Of a stretch of 64,000 nucleotides of DNA, positions 44,372 to 53,467 are shown piece after piece. The translations under genes and the position numbers were made by a program. Origin of the DNA: Acidobacteriota bacterium (lineage in GTDB: Bacteria; Acidobacteriota; Thermoanaerobaculia; Thermoanaerobaculales; Thermoanaerobaculaceae); assembly GCA_016213675.1 (NCBI GenBank), contig JACQZW010000024.1, positions 108,303-172,302 of the forward strand, written 5' to 3'. The notes below the pieces were generated by a model. It was not told where the DNA came from. It did not search any database and saw only the letters and a program-made list of their open reading frames with translations. The first letter of the stretch is position 1, and each line of letters opens with the position of its first letter.

Positions 44372-44512
44372 GTAGCCAGCGCAGTTGCGTCAGGCCCTGG
44401 CGGCGAGTCGGCTGGTCCCTTACCTGACAGCTTCTCCAGGACGGGCGGCTGGCTCTCGTCCGAAACCGGACGCCGCGACCTTCGTATCAGGACCGAGTTC
44501 GAAGGAGGCAGC

Positions 44513-45109
44513 ATGAGCCGCAGAATCGCAAGCCTGGCGATCCTCGTCCTCTTCGCGGTGCCGGCCGTGGCCGCGACCGTGGCGGAGAAGGCGCCGCATC
44601 GGATGAAGCCCGCGCTCGTCGTGATGGACGTGCAGAACGCGTACCTGCCGTACATGGACGAGAAGGACACGCGGATCGGCCTCGAGCAGATCAACTACGT
44701 GATCGCGCTGTTCCGCGACAACGGGTTACCGGTGGTCCGCGTGTACCACACCGACCTCGCGGAGGGGCCCCCGCCCGGCAGCGAGCCGTTCGCCTTCCCG
44801 AAGTCGGTCGCCGTCCTCGACAGCGACCCGATGGTCGTCAAGAACTACCCGAACGCCTTCAAGAAGACCGAGCTCGACACGCTGTTGCGCGAGAAGGGCG
44901 TCGACACGGTGTTCCTCGTCGGCCTCAGCGCGGTGGGGTGCGTGCTGTCCACCTACCACGGCGCCGACGACCTGGACTACCGGGTGTTCATGGTCAAGCA
45001 CGCCCTGATCAGCCACGATGCCGCGCTCACGAAGAGCGTCTACGACATCTGCTCCACGATCAGCAATGGCCCGCTCAAACTCCTGCTCGAGACCGCCCGC
45101 GCGCAGTGA
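44513..45109 (+). CDS. Secreted isochorismatase-family cysteine hydrolase
   Basis: 198 residues. Signal peptide MSRRIASLAILVLFAVPAVAA, unusual for this mostly cytoplasmic family. Catalytic Asp in ALVVMDVQNAYL, Lys in VVKNYPNAFKKTELD, and Cys in LVGLSAVGCVLSTYHGA. The fold hydrolyses amides or vinyl ethers (isochorismate, nicotinamide and others); the substrate cannot be read here. GAAGGAGG upstream of the ATG. Single gene. Confidence 0.88.
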   Translation: MSRRIASLAILVLFAVPAVAATVAEKAPHRMKPALVVMDVQNAYLPYMDEKDTRIGLEQINYVIALFRDNGLPVVRVYHTDLAEGPPPGSEPFAFPKSVAVLDSDPMVVKNYPNAFKKTELDTLLREKGVDTVFLVGLSAVGCVLSTYHGADDLDYRVFMVKHALISHDAALTKSVYDICSTISNGPLKLLLETARAQ

Positions 45110-45207
45110 CACGGGCTAGACCCTGTGGGCACCCGCCGCGCGAACGGCTCGGGCACGGCAAGCCCCCGCGAAAGCTCGGCTGACGGCGTGAGGGCGGCAA
45201 CGCCGAC

Positions 45208-45810
45208 TTACTGGCCGGAGAAGCTGACCAACTCGACAGGCGTCGTGCCGGTGAAGTTGACCTGGTAGTCGAACAGCCCGGCCGGTACCGACGCGTTGTC
45301 GAAGGCGCTCAGGACCACGACCCTGGTCTGCCCGAGCGGGATCGCGAACGTGAGTGTGCTGCAACGGTTGGCGGACCCGTTGATGTCATCGTTGACCGCC
45401 AGGCAGTTGGTGAGCGGAGCGGCGGGGTTGAAGCTCGTGTCGTAGAGCGTGAAGAAGGTGTCCGGTGCTCCCGCGCACGCCCCGCCGCCGACCATGCTGG
45501 AGAAGACGACGAAGTTGGCCGTCCCGGCGGAGTTGTTGGTGATCGTGAGGGTGTCGTAGGCCACCGCTGTACCGACGCCCGACAGGCTGGCGCAACTGAC
45601 GGCCCGATTGTAGGTCGAGTCGTCGGCGTCGAGGGCCGCCGTGAACAGCGGCGGTTCGCCGCCGAGGTAGTTGAGGGGGAAGTCCTCGCTCGCGTCGATG
45701 ACGGGTGGCGCGGCCGGACCCTTCTGCGCGAAATCGACCTTTTGGGCGATTGCCGGCGTCACCGCCAGAAGCAGCACCGCCAGCGCCGGTGGGATCCTCC
45801 GCAAGTTCAT
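45208..45810 (-). CDS. Short secreted protein with PVEL tail
   Basis: 200 residues, family not recognised. Signal peptide MNLRRIPPALAVLLLAVTPAIAQ with CAGGAGG upstream. The mature part is beta-rich with four to five Cys: FPLNYLGGEPPLFTAALDAD, TLTITNNSAGTANFVVFSSM, DTFFTLYDTSFNPAAPLTNC, RCSTLTFAIPLGQTRVVVLS, resembling pre-peptidase or choice-of-anchor beta-sandwiches. It ends TGTTPVELVSFSGQ, the tail shared with the proteins at 34505 and 56855. The role is unknown, presumably extracellular. Confidence 0.75.
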   Translation of the reverse strand: MNLRRIPPALAVLLLAVTPAIAQKVDFAQKGPAAPPVIDASEDFPLNYLGGEPPLFTAALDADDSTYNRAVSCASLSGVGTAVAYDTLTITNNSAGTANFVVFSSMVGGGACAGAPDTFFTLYDTSFNPAAPLTNCLAVNDDINGSANRCSTLTFAIPLGQTRVVVLSAFDNASVPAGLFDYQVNFTGTTPVELVSFSGQ

Positions 45811-46223
45811 CGTGGCCTCCTGTTGCAGGAGACTCTAACAGGCCCGGCTCGAGGGCGCCACTCGCGACGGGGCGAGGTGCGCGCGTGGCCGGATGGCGCG
45901 ACGGTCGTGCTCCAGCGCCGCCGAGCGCGTGGCCGGCACCTTCGCCCCGGACCCGATCCGGGAGGGGCAGGGGTGCCAGGTACGCACCTAGCTGAACTAC
46001 TGGGTATCACGTCCATCATTCTCGACCGTGCCCCAGGATCGCGTCACGCATCATCGCGAGAAATCGAGGAACTCATCGCGACTGACGGACGTGGTACCTG
46101 TCTCAAGCGCCGCGGGCGCGGGGCGGTGACACCTGCCGCCGGTGCAGCCGCCTGCTCGCGCCGAGTCGGCGATCCCGAGGGATGGGGCGCCGCCACCGGC
46201 TCCGGAGCGGGGATGGGTGGCGG
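45811..46223. other. Gene-free region
   Basis: About 410 bases. The 19-mer GTGCCAGGTACGCACCTAG (45973-45991) matches the reverse complement of 57649-57667 with two differences. A frame around 45975-46080 reads somewhat like protein (LLGITSIILDRAPGSRHASS then REIEELIATDGRG) but has no start, ribosome site or recognised family. Confidence 0.35.
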
Positions 46224-46838
46224 TCACCAGCGGTCGATGTGCAGGCGCGCGTCGAGGTCCTCGCCTTCGCCCTCTCCCGGCGGGACCTTCGGATAGCCGA
46301 AGGGGATCACCGCGGCGATCTCGGTGCCGGCGGGGATCCCGAGGTGCGCCTTCAGTCCCTCGGCGTCGTACGGCGTGTAGGTGCAGCCGAACAGCCCCTC
46401 GTCGGCGAGGGTGAGCATGACGTTCTCGATGCACATCCACACCGACGCCAGTGGGTTCAGCTCGAACAGGGATCGGCACTCGGCGAGCGGCTTCATCCGG
46501 TAGCACACGAGCAGCAGCTCGGGCGCCTCGAGCATCATCGCCTGCTGCCGGGGCAGCGAGCGGCGGTAGACCTCCTTCAGCTCCTCGCTGTCGAAGCGGG
46601 CGAGGAAGCGCTCGATCTCGGCGGGGTCCCGCATGTCGCGTGCCTTGAGGGCGTGGACGACCGCGTGCGTGCGCTGCTCCCGGTCGCGCAGGAGGACGAA
46701 CTGCCAGCTCTTCAGGTGTGCGTTGCACGGCGCCCGCAGGCCCGCCGCCAGCGCCCGCCTCACCGCCTCCGCGGGCACCGCCCGCTCCGCGAACTCGCGG
46801 ACGGTTCGCCTCGACCTCACGACGTCATGGAACTTCAC
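46224..46838 (-). CDS. Nitroreductase-family flavoprotein
   Basis: 204 residues. The family N-terminus FHDVVRSRRTVREFAERAVP (the SRRTxRxF motif binds FMN), then APCNAHLKSWQFVLLRDREQ, a long helical middle (SRRSLPRQQAMMLEAPELLL-type), MCIENVMLTLADEGLFGCTY and the C-terminal GIPAGTEIAAVIPFGYPKVP. It would reduce nitro groups, quinones or similar using NAD(P)H, as an FMN dimer. GTG start with GGAGGTGA upstream. Its upstream neighbour is a hydrolase remnant. Confidence 0.9.
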   Translation of the reverse strand: MKFHDVVRSRRTVREFAERAVPAEAVRRALAAGLRAPCNAHLKSWQFVLLRDREQRTHAVVHALKARDMRDPAEIERFLARFDSEELKEVYRRSLPRQQAMMLEAPELLLVCYRMKPLAECRSLFELNPLASVWMCIENVMLTLADEGLFGCTYTPYDAEGLKAHLGIPAGTEIAAVIPFGYPKVPPGEGEGEDLDARLHIDRW

Positions 46839-46925
46839 GTGTCACCTCCGTTCCCGAGCGCGCCTCGCCGCGGCCTCGCACCTGTCGCGATCACGCTACA
46901 GGGCCCGTCAAGGGCCCGCCCCCCA

Positions 46926-47024
46926 GGGCACCACGGCTTCGACATCGACGACCCGGGCGAACCGACCCGCCGCGTCCTCCGCCGCACGCTCGACTTCCTT
47001 CGCGAACGCCTCCAGCCCTGACGA
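46926..47024 (+). pseudogene. C-terminal remnant of a dienelactone-hydrolase-like protein
   Basis: The stretch reads GHHGFDIDDPGEPTRRVLRR then TLDFLRERLQP before a stop. This is the usual C-terminus of dienelactone hydrolase/alpha-beta hydrolase proteins, where the His of GHHGF is the catalytic histidine. No start or upstream fold precedes it; the sequence before is the 5' region of the nitroreductase gene. It is a fragment without function. Confidence 0.5.
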
Positions 47025-47037
47025 CAGGGGCCTCGGC

Positions 47038-47589
47038 TCAGGCGGGCCGGACGGCGAAGTGGCAGGTGACACCGCCGCGGCGGACCGTCTCCAGGATGTC
47101 CACGCAACACGGACGGCCCAGTGCCGCCTCGCAGACCGCCTGGTGCGTCGCCCGGGTGCACTCGCAGTGCACGTCGGCCGGCCGGGCCGGACGGTGGCGT
47201 GCGGCCGGGCAGTAGCAGCCCTTCGACACCTTGCCGTAACGGATGTGCAGCACGCCTCCCTCGTTCCACGCGTCGAAGTTGTCGCTGTAGGCCGCCGTCA
47301 GCGCCTCGAGGCTCCCCGCGCCGCGGCGGGCGATCTCCTGCTTGAAGGCATGCCGGGCGTAGCAGGCCCGGCCGCACGCGGCGAGCAGGGCGGCGCGCGT
47401 CGGCGCGTCGATGTGCGCGTCGAGCGCGTCGAAGAGGTCGCCGAGCCAGTTGTCGACGAACTCCCGCTCGCCATCCGCCGCCTCGAGCCGTACCGCGCAG
47501 TCGGACTGATCGGTCCCGGCACCGGCCGCCCTTGCCAGCAGCGCGCCCGCCGCCGCCAGCGAACCTGACAGGAACTCCTTGCGGTCCAT
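47038..47589 (-). CDS. Cys-rich protein with signal-like N-terminus (possibly DUF6144)
   Basis: 183 residues. N-terminus MDRKEFLSGSLAAAGALLARAAGAG, hydrophobic and signal-like but without a twin Arg. The rest holds about ten Cys in pairs: LLAACGRACYARHAF, KVSKGCYCPAARH, VHCECTRATHQAVCEAALGR and PCCVDILETVRRGGVTCHFA. I tentatively place it in DUF6144, which has the same spacing; the function is unknown and metal or thiol chemistry is possible. ATG 47589 preferred; an in-frame ATG at 47634 would spoil the signal segment. Confidence 0.65.
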   Translation of the reverse strand: MDRKEFLSGSLAAAGALLARAAGAGTDQSDCAVRLEAADGEREFVDNWLGDLFDALDAHIDAPTRAALLAACGRACYARHAFKQEIARRGAGSLEALTAAYSDNFDAWNEGGVLHIRYGKVSKGCYCPAARHRPARPADVHCECTRATHQAVCEAALGRPCCVDILETVRRGGVTCHFAVRPA

Positions 47590-47925
47590 CGCGTCCTCCC
47601 GGCGGCCGGCTCCCGCGCGCCGTTGCGTCGCCATGGGGCGCGCCGGTCGCCTCTCCTTGAACGCTCGGACGCCGCCGAGGTTTCGCCGGTCTGATCGGCG
47701 GACCCCTCGGCCGCCACTCGTCGCGGTCGACGGCGTGCCCCCCTGTGCTCGCGGCGGCTTCGACGCTGTGAGCTCGGAGGCGCACCGCGCGGCAGTCGAA
47801 TCCCGCAGTCGGGCGCGGGCCTGAGAGGAATGTCAATCTCGCCGACCTTCGTTGGCTGATGGTGGGGAACCGAGGGAGGACCGAAGTCGGGGTCGCCCCC
47901 GGTCGCCTGACAAGGAGGCATCCCG
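47590..47925. other. Divergent intergenic region without recognised content
   Basis: About 335 bases between the Cys-rich protein gene and the YCII gene. No protein-like frame, no copy of the interspersed repeat and no promoter close to consensus. Confidence 0.5.
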
Positions 47926-48357
47926 ATGCGATTCATGATGCTGATGATCCCGAAGGGCTACGAGACCGCGGCGCCCGACGCGGTGCAGGACCTCGACGTC
48001 GCGCGGGTGGAAGCGATGATGGCCTACAACAAGGCGCTTCAGGACGCCGGCGTGCTCGTCGCGCTGGACGGCCTCCACCCGCCCTCGATGGGCGCGCGGG
48101 TCTCGTTCGCCGGGGGCACGCCGACGGTAACGGGCGGTCCGTTCGCCGAGGCGAAGGAGGTCCTCGGCGGCTACTGGATGATCCGGGTCGCCTCGAAGGA
48201 GGAGGCCGTCGCGTGGGCGACGCGCTGCCCCGCCGCCGACAACGAGGTCATCGAGGTTCGCCAGGTGCAGGAGCTGGAAGACTTTTCGCCGGACGTGCGG
48301 AAAGCAGCCGCCGGGCTCGACGAGATGGGATCGCCGGCCGGATCGCGCCAGGGCTGA
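47926..48357 (+). CDS. YCII-related (DGPF) domain protein
   Basis: 143 residues. Family signature: MRFMMLMIPKGYET, MMAYNKALQDAGVLVALDGL, SFAGGTPTVTGGPFAEAKEV followed by LGGYWMIRVASKEEAVAWA. The ferredoxin-like fold forms dimers and is related to YciI and muconolactone isomerase; the DGPFAETKE version, here GGPFAEAKE, often sits beside ECF sigma factors, but none is adjacent here. The C-terminal extension (~110-143) is charged and variable. AAGGAGG upstream of the ATG. Confidence 0.88.
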   Translation: MRFMMLMIPKGYETAAPDAVQDLDVARVEAMMAYNKALQDAGVLVALDGLHPPSMGARVSFAGGTPTVTGGPFAEAKEVLGGYWMIRVASKEEAVAWATRCPAADNEVIEVRQVQELEDFSPDVRKAAAGLDEMGSPAGSRQG

Positions 48358-48431
48358 GCGGCGTTCCGCCGACGGGTCCCCCGGCTCAGGTCCTGCAGAG
48401 AACTCCAGGGGTCGCCCGGCGGCGCGGCGCG

Positions 48432-49322
48432 CTACAACCCCCGGGCCCACTCCGGCACCAGCGCCCGCTCGTCGCGCTCCCGGAGCACCGTGCGGATCAA
48501 CGCCAGGGCACTCTCGCGGTCGCGTGGCAGCCGCAGCCGCAAGGGCAGGTAGTTGGAGGCGTGGTTGGCGTGGAACAGCCCGCGGTGGCCATCCATCGCC
48601 TCCAGCATCCAGGCCAGCTCCTCGAGCGTGCCCCAGCGGTCGGGGAGCGTCAGGCGACCGTCCTCGACCTGCTGCCACAACTCCGTGCCGGGCACCGGCG
48701 TCACGGTGAGCGCCGCGGCGTACGTAGGTGCCGCCGCGACCAGGAATCGGCCGCTGGCCTCGGCGTGGCGCCGCGAGCCCGCGGTCCCGGCGAGGCCGAG
48801 CAGCACCATGACCGAGAGCTTGATCCCGGCCTCTCGCACGGCCCGGCACGCGGCGAGCTGGCGCTCCGCCGTCGCGCCCTTGCGCACCGCGCGCAGCGTT
48901 GCCTCGTCGCCGCTCTCGACGCCGAAGTAGACGATCCCGAGGCCGAGGTCCCGCAGGTGCGAGAGGCCCTCCACACCATGGCGGAGGATGGCGCGCGAAT
49001 CGCCGTAGACGCCGACGCGTTGTACCTGCGGCAGGTGCGCGCGGACCGCCGCGAGCACCGCCTCGAGGTAGGCGGGCTCCGCGGCCAGCGCGTCTCCATC
49101 CGCCAGGAACACCCGCGTGAGCGGTGCGGCGAGCGGCACGACCGCCTGAATCTCCGCCTCGACCTCGGCGAGCGTCCGCACGCGGAACGATTTCGAGCGG
49201 TACATCGCGCAGAACGTGCAGCGGTTCCAGGAACAGCCGACCGTCACCTGGAGGATCAGCGAGTCCGCCTCGGATGGCGGGCGGAACAGCGGCTCCTCGT
49301 AGACCAGCGGCCAGCGCTTCAT
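48432..49322 (-). CDS. Radical SAM protein
   Basis: 296 residues. The iron-sulfur cluster motif is VGCSWNRCTFCAMY, a C-x4-C-x2-C form seen in a COG1032-like group (relatives read GCSHNKCTFC). It is followed by TRVFLADGDALA and GVYGDSRAIL, GIVYFGVESGDEATLRAVRK, typical of the TIM-barrel radical SAM core with the GxIxGxxE-like VESGD. The C-terminal ~70 residues (HRGLFHANHASNYLPLRLRL) replace the usual cobalamin or TRAM parts. The reaction is unknown. Single gene. Confidence 0.88.
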   Translation of the reverse strand: MKRWPLVYEEPLFRPPSEADSLILQVTVGCSWNRCTFCAMYRSKSFRVRTLAEVEAEIQAVVPLAAPLTRVFLADGDALAAEPAYLEAVLAAVRAHLPQVQRVGVYGDSRAILRHGVEGLSHLRDLGLGIVYFGVESGDEATLRAVRKGATAERQLAACRAVREAGIKLSVMVLLGLAGTAGSRRHAEASGRFLVAAAPTYAAALTVTPVPGTELWQQVEDGRLTLPDRWGTLEELAWMLEAMDGHRGLFHANHASNYLPLRLRLPRDRESALALIRTVLRERDERALVPEWARGL

Positions 49323-49550
49323 GCCGCCGGCATTCTACGGGCTGTCCACCAGGTCCCTCCTCGGCCGTCACCACCACGGGTGCCAGGACCGACACTTTTT
49401 GCACTCTTGCGGCCCAGCCGCCCGGTGCCGGCGAGCGGACGGCCCGCCGGAATCGCCTGCCGAGCCGTGGTCCTCGCGCCCGGTCGCAGCATCGCGTGGC
49501 GCGCCGCGCGCGACGGAACTCGCGCCGCCGCACCTGCGTATGATCGGCGG

Positions 49551-50513
49551 ATGTCGCGCTCGAGGCAGACCACGCTCTTCGTCGCCATCGCGCTGCTCGG
49601 CTCGTGGGTGATCGGCGCCGCCTGGATCGTCAGCCAGCAGGGGTGGCTCTCACAGTTCCTGATGTGGACGCCGGGCGTGGCGGCGTTGGTCCTGCAGTGG
49701 GTGCGGCGCGAGCCGCCGCGCGCGCTCGGCTTCACCTTCACCGGTGCGGCACCCTGGGCGGCGGCGTTCGCCTACCCTTTCGCGGTGATCGCCGGGTGCA
49801 TCACGCTGGGGTACGCGATCGGCGCGGTCACCGGGACCGACGTCATCCACTTCCAGCCCGACACGGTGCAGTTCCCCGTCTTCGGCGTCACTGCGTCGGG
49901 GCTGGCGCTGGTGCCGCTGCGGCTCGCCCGCAACCTCGTGATCATGCTGCCGTGGCTCGCCCTCGCCCTGGCGTACCGGTTCGGGCTGCCGGAGCGGCTC
50001 GGCGGCGGCCGGCACGTCGCGCGGCTGGCGCTGTGGGGCGGCGTCTTCTGGCTCAACCCCGGACCGTGGTGGCTGCCGCCCGGCGCGATCGGCGAAGAGT
50101 TGGGCTGGCGCGGCTGGCTGGTGCGGGTGTGGCGCGACCGCCCGCTGACGGCGCTGGCGCTCACCGCCGCCTCGTGGTCGGCGTTCCACCTGCCGATCGT
50201 CGTGCTCGTGCCGCAGCTCCACGCGCCGCTCGCGGCGCTCGCGTTCCTTGCCTCGATCGCGGCCGCCGCGGCAGCGTTCCAGGCGCTCTACCTGTGGAGC
50301 GGCTCGGTCTGGCCACCGGTCGTCGCGCACTTCACCTGGAACTTCTGGAACCCGTTCTTCCTCGGCAACCAGTACGGTCCCGGCGCCTCGATGTTCGGCG
50401 GCCAGACCTGGCTGATCAACGGCGAGGGGCTCCTCGGCATGGTCCTCAACTGTCTCGTCACCGTCCTGCTGGTGCGCCACTGGCGGGCCGGGCAGCGCAC
50501 CGCCGAGGTGTGA
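49551..50513 (+). CDS. CPBP-family intramembrane metalloprotease
   Basis: 320 residues with about eight membrane helices. The catalytic set is present: EExxxR in GAIGEELGWRGWL, FxxxH in SAFHLPIVVL and HxxxN in VAHFTWNFWN. The family (Abi/CAAX-protease-like) cleaves within the membrane or acts in bacteriocin immunity. There is no bacteriocin gene adjacent; the lasso cluster is 35 kb away. ATG 49551 gives MSRSRQTTLFVAIALLGSWV, a good first helix. Single gene. Confidence 0.9.
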   Translation: MSRSRQTTLFVAIALLGSWVIGAAWIVSQQGWLSQFLMWTPGVAALVLQWVRREPPRALGFTFTGAAPWAAAFAYPFAVIAGCITLGYAIGAVTGTDVIHFQPDTVQFPVFGVTASGLALVPLRLARNLVIMLPWLALALAYRFGLPERLGGGRHVARLALWGGVFWLNPGPWWLPPGAIGEELGWRGWLVRVWRDRPLTALALTAASWSAFHLPIVVLVPQLHAPLAALAFLASIAAAAAAFQALYLWSGSVWPPVVAHFTWNFWNPFFLGNQYGPGASMFGGQTWLINGEGLLGMVLNCLVTVLLVRHWRAGQRTAEV

Positions 50514-50700
50514 GCGCGCTGTCGGGGCACGTCCTGCGAGGCACGTGGCAACTCGAGCTCGAGCGGATTCGGCAAAGCAGAGGTCGGTCATCCGTGGTGA
50601 TGAGCCTTTGTGGTGCGCGACCGGTGCCGATCGCGGTGTCGTCGGAGCGGCCGCGTTCGGGCTCACGGGACGGGAACACTGGTAGCCTTCCGCCTGGACG

Positions 50701-51684
50701 ATGAGCGGCGCGACCTCCTCCCACCGGGCGACGGCCGGCCTCCGGTCCGGAGACCGGGTCGGGCTCTACGAGATCCGCGGCGTCCTCGGGTCCGGCGGGG
50801 TCGGAACGGTCTACCGCGCCTGGGACAGCCGTCTCGGCCGCGACGTCGCGCTCAAGGTGCTCAACGAGGGCGTCGAGGCGGCGGGCGCGAGCCTCGCGGA
50901 CCTCGAGCGCGAGGCGCGCGTGCTCGCCTCGCTGTCGCACGCCAACATCCTCGGCATCTTCGACGTCGGGGAGGACCGCGGCCGGCGCTACGTCGCCACC
51001 GAGCTGCTCGCCGGCGTCGACCTGCGCCGCCGCATGGCGGGCCGGCCGCTGCCCTGGCGCACGGCGGTGGCGATCGTGCTCGAGGCGGCGAAGGGGCTCG
51101 CCGCCGCCCACGCGCGCGGCATCGTGCACCGGGACATCAAGCCGGAGAACATCTTCGTGCTCGCCCAGGGGGGCGTGAAGATCCTCGACTTCGGCCTCGC
51201 CGGGCTGGCGCCGGAGCGGACCGCGACCGCCACGACCGCGACGCCGCAGTCGCCGGACGGGCACCTCGAGATCGCCGGGACGGTGGCCTACCTCGCGCCG
51301 GAGCAGCTCGCCGGCGCGCCCGCCGACGAGCGCTCGGACATCTACTCGCTCGGAGGCGTGCTGTTCGAGCTCCTCGCCGGCCGGGCGCCGTTCGACCGGG
51401 ACACGCCCACGGAGACCATCGACGCGATCGCCAACGAGGCCACGCCCCGGCTGGCGGTTCCGGGCCGGACGATCCCGGCCGGGCTGGCGCGGATCGTCCG
51501 CCGCTGCTTGAACCGGGACCCGGCGTCACGTTTCCAGACCGCCTACGACCTCGCCTTCGCCCTCAATGAGCAGCTCGCGGCGCCCCCCGAGCTCGTGCCC
51601 CGCCGCGCGGAGTGGCTCGTCGGGGCGGGCTGGTTCGTTGCCGGCGCCGCGGTCGCGGCTGCCTGCCTCCTCCTCCTGCGCTGA
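50701..51684 (+). CDS. Membrane-anchored serine/threonine protein kinase, short form
   Basis: 327 residues. Hanks kinase: YEIRGVLGSGGVGTVYRAWD, VALKVLNEG (catalytic Lys), RGIVHRDIKPENIF, ILDFGLAGL and an activation segment ending GTVAYLAPEQL. The end is a transmembrane helix (WLVGAGWFVAGAAVAAACLLLLR) and the chain stops there, without the extracellular sensor seen in the propeller kinase. The kinase fold follows the initial variable tail (MSGATSSHRATAGLRSG). No good ribosome site precedes the ATG, so the start may differ. Confidence 0.92.
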   Translation: MSGATSSHRATAGLRSGDRVGLYEIRGVLGSGGVGTVYRAWDSRLGRDVALKVLNEGVEAAGASLADLEREARVLASLSHANILGIFDVGEDRGRRYVATELLAGVDLRRRMAGRPLPWRTAVAIVLEAAKGLAAAHARGIVHRDIKPENIFVLAQGGVKILDFGLAGLAPERTATATTATPQSPDGHLEIAGTVAYLAPEQLAGAPADERSDIYSLGGVLFELLAGRAPFDRDTPTETIDAIANEATPRLAVPGRTIPAGLARIVRRCLNRDPASRFQTAYDLAFALNEQLAAPPELVPRRAEWLVGAGWFVAGAAVAAACLLLLR

Positions 51685-51780
51685 GACCGGGGCGCCAGAG
51701 AGGCAACTGGCGGAGCTGCGCAGCGGTGTCGCGACACGTCGGCATTCGCGCGGCTGGCCCCCTCCACCTGCCGCCGCTGA

Positions 51781-53295
51781 TCAGCGGGAGACAGGCACCC
51801 CGCGCGGGCCGCGGATCACCAACTCCGCCTGACAGACGATGCCGCAGAAGCCGTTCGCCCACCCGACGAGCTCCGTGGTTGCGAACTCCGTCGCCCCGGC
51901 GGCCGGCGCGTGCTCCAGGTAGCACCCGGAACCGTTCCCGTCGCGGTAGGTGTGTTGCGTGGTCACGCCGACGACCCGCCAGTCGTTCGCGAGCCGGGTG
52001 ACGGTTTGATCCCCGACCTTGATCCTCTCGAACGGGAGGAGCCGGGACTCCACGCCCCAGATGCCGGACAGGATGCAGTCGCCCGGGATACTGCCGAAGA
52101 ACATCGACAGGATCGAGTAGGAGCAGGCGTCGAGGCTGTCGGAGGTGAGCTCGACGACCTCTTCGACCGGGGTGAAGTGGCTGACGTAGGGTCGGCTCTC
52201 GGCGAGGCCGTTGGAGACCGTCAGACCGACGGGACCCTCACGGAGCTGGCCGACGTCGTCGGGGACCTCGACCTCGAGCCAGTACGAGAAGGAGGAGAGG
52301 TTGCGGAGCCGCTGCCAGCGGTTGGTCAGGGCCTGCGTGATCTTCACCACCGGCTCGCTCCCAGCGGTGAGGTTCTGCCCTCGGATGCCGAAGCGGAGCC
52401 CGGGGGTCAGCTCGGTGGCGGCGGCCTCGATCACCGGCACGAAGTGACGCGGGTTGAGTGTGACGTTGATCTCCATCCATCGCCCTGAGGGATCGCCCTG
52501 CGGCCTGACCCAGACCAGGGCGGACCGCTGGCCGTTGGGAAACGCCCGCAGCCGGTGCATGTCCTCGATCTCGACCGGCACCATGACGTGAATGACCTCC
52601 GATCCCCAGCCGATGATCGGGCAGTCGAAGGCGTTCTCGGGGCGGGGATCCTCGGCGCCGACGATGATCGTCACCTCGCCCTGCCGCCCGAGGTCGCGGC
52701 CGATGATCCCCAGCCTGACCCCGGTGATGGCCGGCGAAGGATCGATCCCGGTGAGCCGGACCGGAGACGGGTTGGACGGGGCCCGCGCCCCGGCGAACGC
52801 GGCCATGCGGGAGGTCAGCGCGGGGTTGGGCCGGCGGGCGACTGACCCCATGCGGCCGGTGGGCTGTTGCAGCCCGACCTGAGCCTGCGCCTGCAGCCGC
52901 GCCAGGCGAGTCGTGTGCTCCTGCCGGATCGTCTGGCGCAGCGCCTGGAGGTCGAGACTGCGAGGGTCCTGTTGCGTCCCCGCGGGACCGAAGGTCTCCG
53001 CCTCTGCCTTCGTGCGCAGGGAGCGGTAGGCCGCATCGTAACGCGGTGTCTTCATCGCGTTCTCGAGCACCTGCGCCTCCGCCTTGGTGAGCCCGGCTCG
53101 CCTGACGGCGTCGCGGAACGCCTTCGGAGAGGGGTTGCGCTCGAGCAGGTCGAGGGCGGCCTTCACCTTCGGCGACGGTGGCTCGGCGGAGACCGCCGGA
53201 GCGGGCAAGCCGAGCGTGGACGCGAGTACGAGGGCGCACGCGAGGAACGACGCCACCGGCCGGTCGGGGTTGGGCGGGAACGAGCGAATGGTCAT
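51781..53295 (-). CDS. Large secreted protein of unknown function with Ig/IPT-like repeats
   Basis: 504 residues. A signal segment (PVASFLACALVLASTLGLPAPAVSA) is preceded by a short arm; GGAGGG upstream of the ATG. Residues ~40-150 are helical and charged (PSPKVKAALDLLERNPSPKA, TKAEAQVLENAMKTPRYDAA). After ~180 it has two IPT/TIG-like beta domains (LTGIDPSPAITGVRLGIIGR, ATELTPGLRFGIRGQNLTAG). The C-terminal ~100 residues have several Cys (SLDACSYSILSMFFGSIPGD, NGFCGIVCQAELVIRG). No family could be named. A cell-surface role is inferred from the export signal only. Confidence 0.75.
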   Translation of the reverse strand: MTIRSFPPNPDRPVASFLACALVLASTLGLPAPAVSAEPPSPKVKAALDLLERNPSPKAFRDAVRRAGLTKAEAQVLENAMKTPRYDAAYRSLRTKAEAETFGPAGTQQDPRSLDLQALRQTIRQEHTTRLARLQAQAQVGLQQPTGRMGSVARRPNPALTSRMAAFAGARAPSNPSPVRLTGIDPSPAITGVRLGIIGRDLGRQGEVTIIVGAEDPRPENAFDCPIIGWGSEVIHVMVPVEIEDMHRLRAFPNGQRSALVWVRPQGDPSGRWMEINVTLNPRHFVPVIEAAATELTPGLRFGIRGQNLTAGSEPVVKITQALTNRWQRLRNLSSFSYWLEVEVPDDVGQLREGPVGLTVSNGLAESRPYVSHFTPVEEVVELTSDSLDACSYSILSMFFGSIPGDCILSGIWGVESRLLPFERIKVGDQTVTRLANDWRVVGVTTQHTYRDGNGSGCYLEHAPAAGATEFATTELVGWANGFCGIVCQAELVIRGPRGVPVSR

Positions 53296-53405
53296 GATGG
53301 CCCTCCAGGTCCGGACCGCGGACAGGACCAGGATGGGTCGGCGGCGGGCGTTCCGGAATGGACCAACACGTCACCGGCATGTCTGGGGGCGTCAGGCGGT
53401 CGTGG

Positions 53406-53465
53406 CGCAATGACTGTCACGTCCTCGAAGAGGCAGCCGGCCCGGGCCGTGGTTCGATCGCGATG
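53406..53465 (-). repeat. Interspersed repeat, copy D (core only)
   Basis: On the minus strand: ATCGCGATCGAACCACGGCC, CGGGCCGGCTGCCTCTTCGA then GGACGTGACAGTCATTGCG. The same core as copies A, B and C. It sits directly beside the stop of the LolA-like gene and upstream of the gene at 51781. Confidence 0.65.
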
Positions 53466-53467
53466 CG

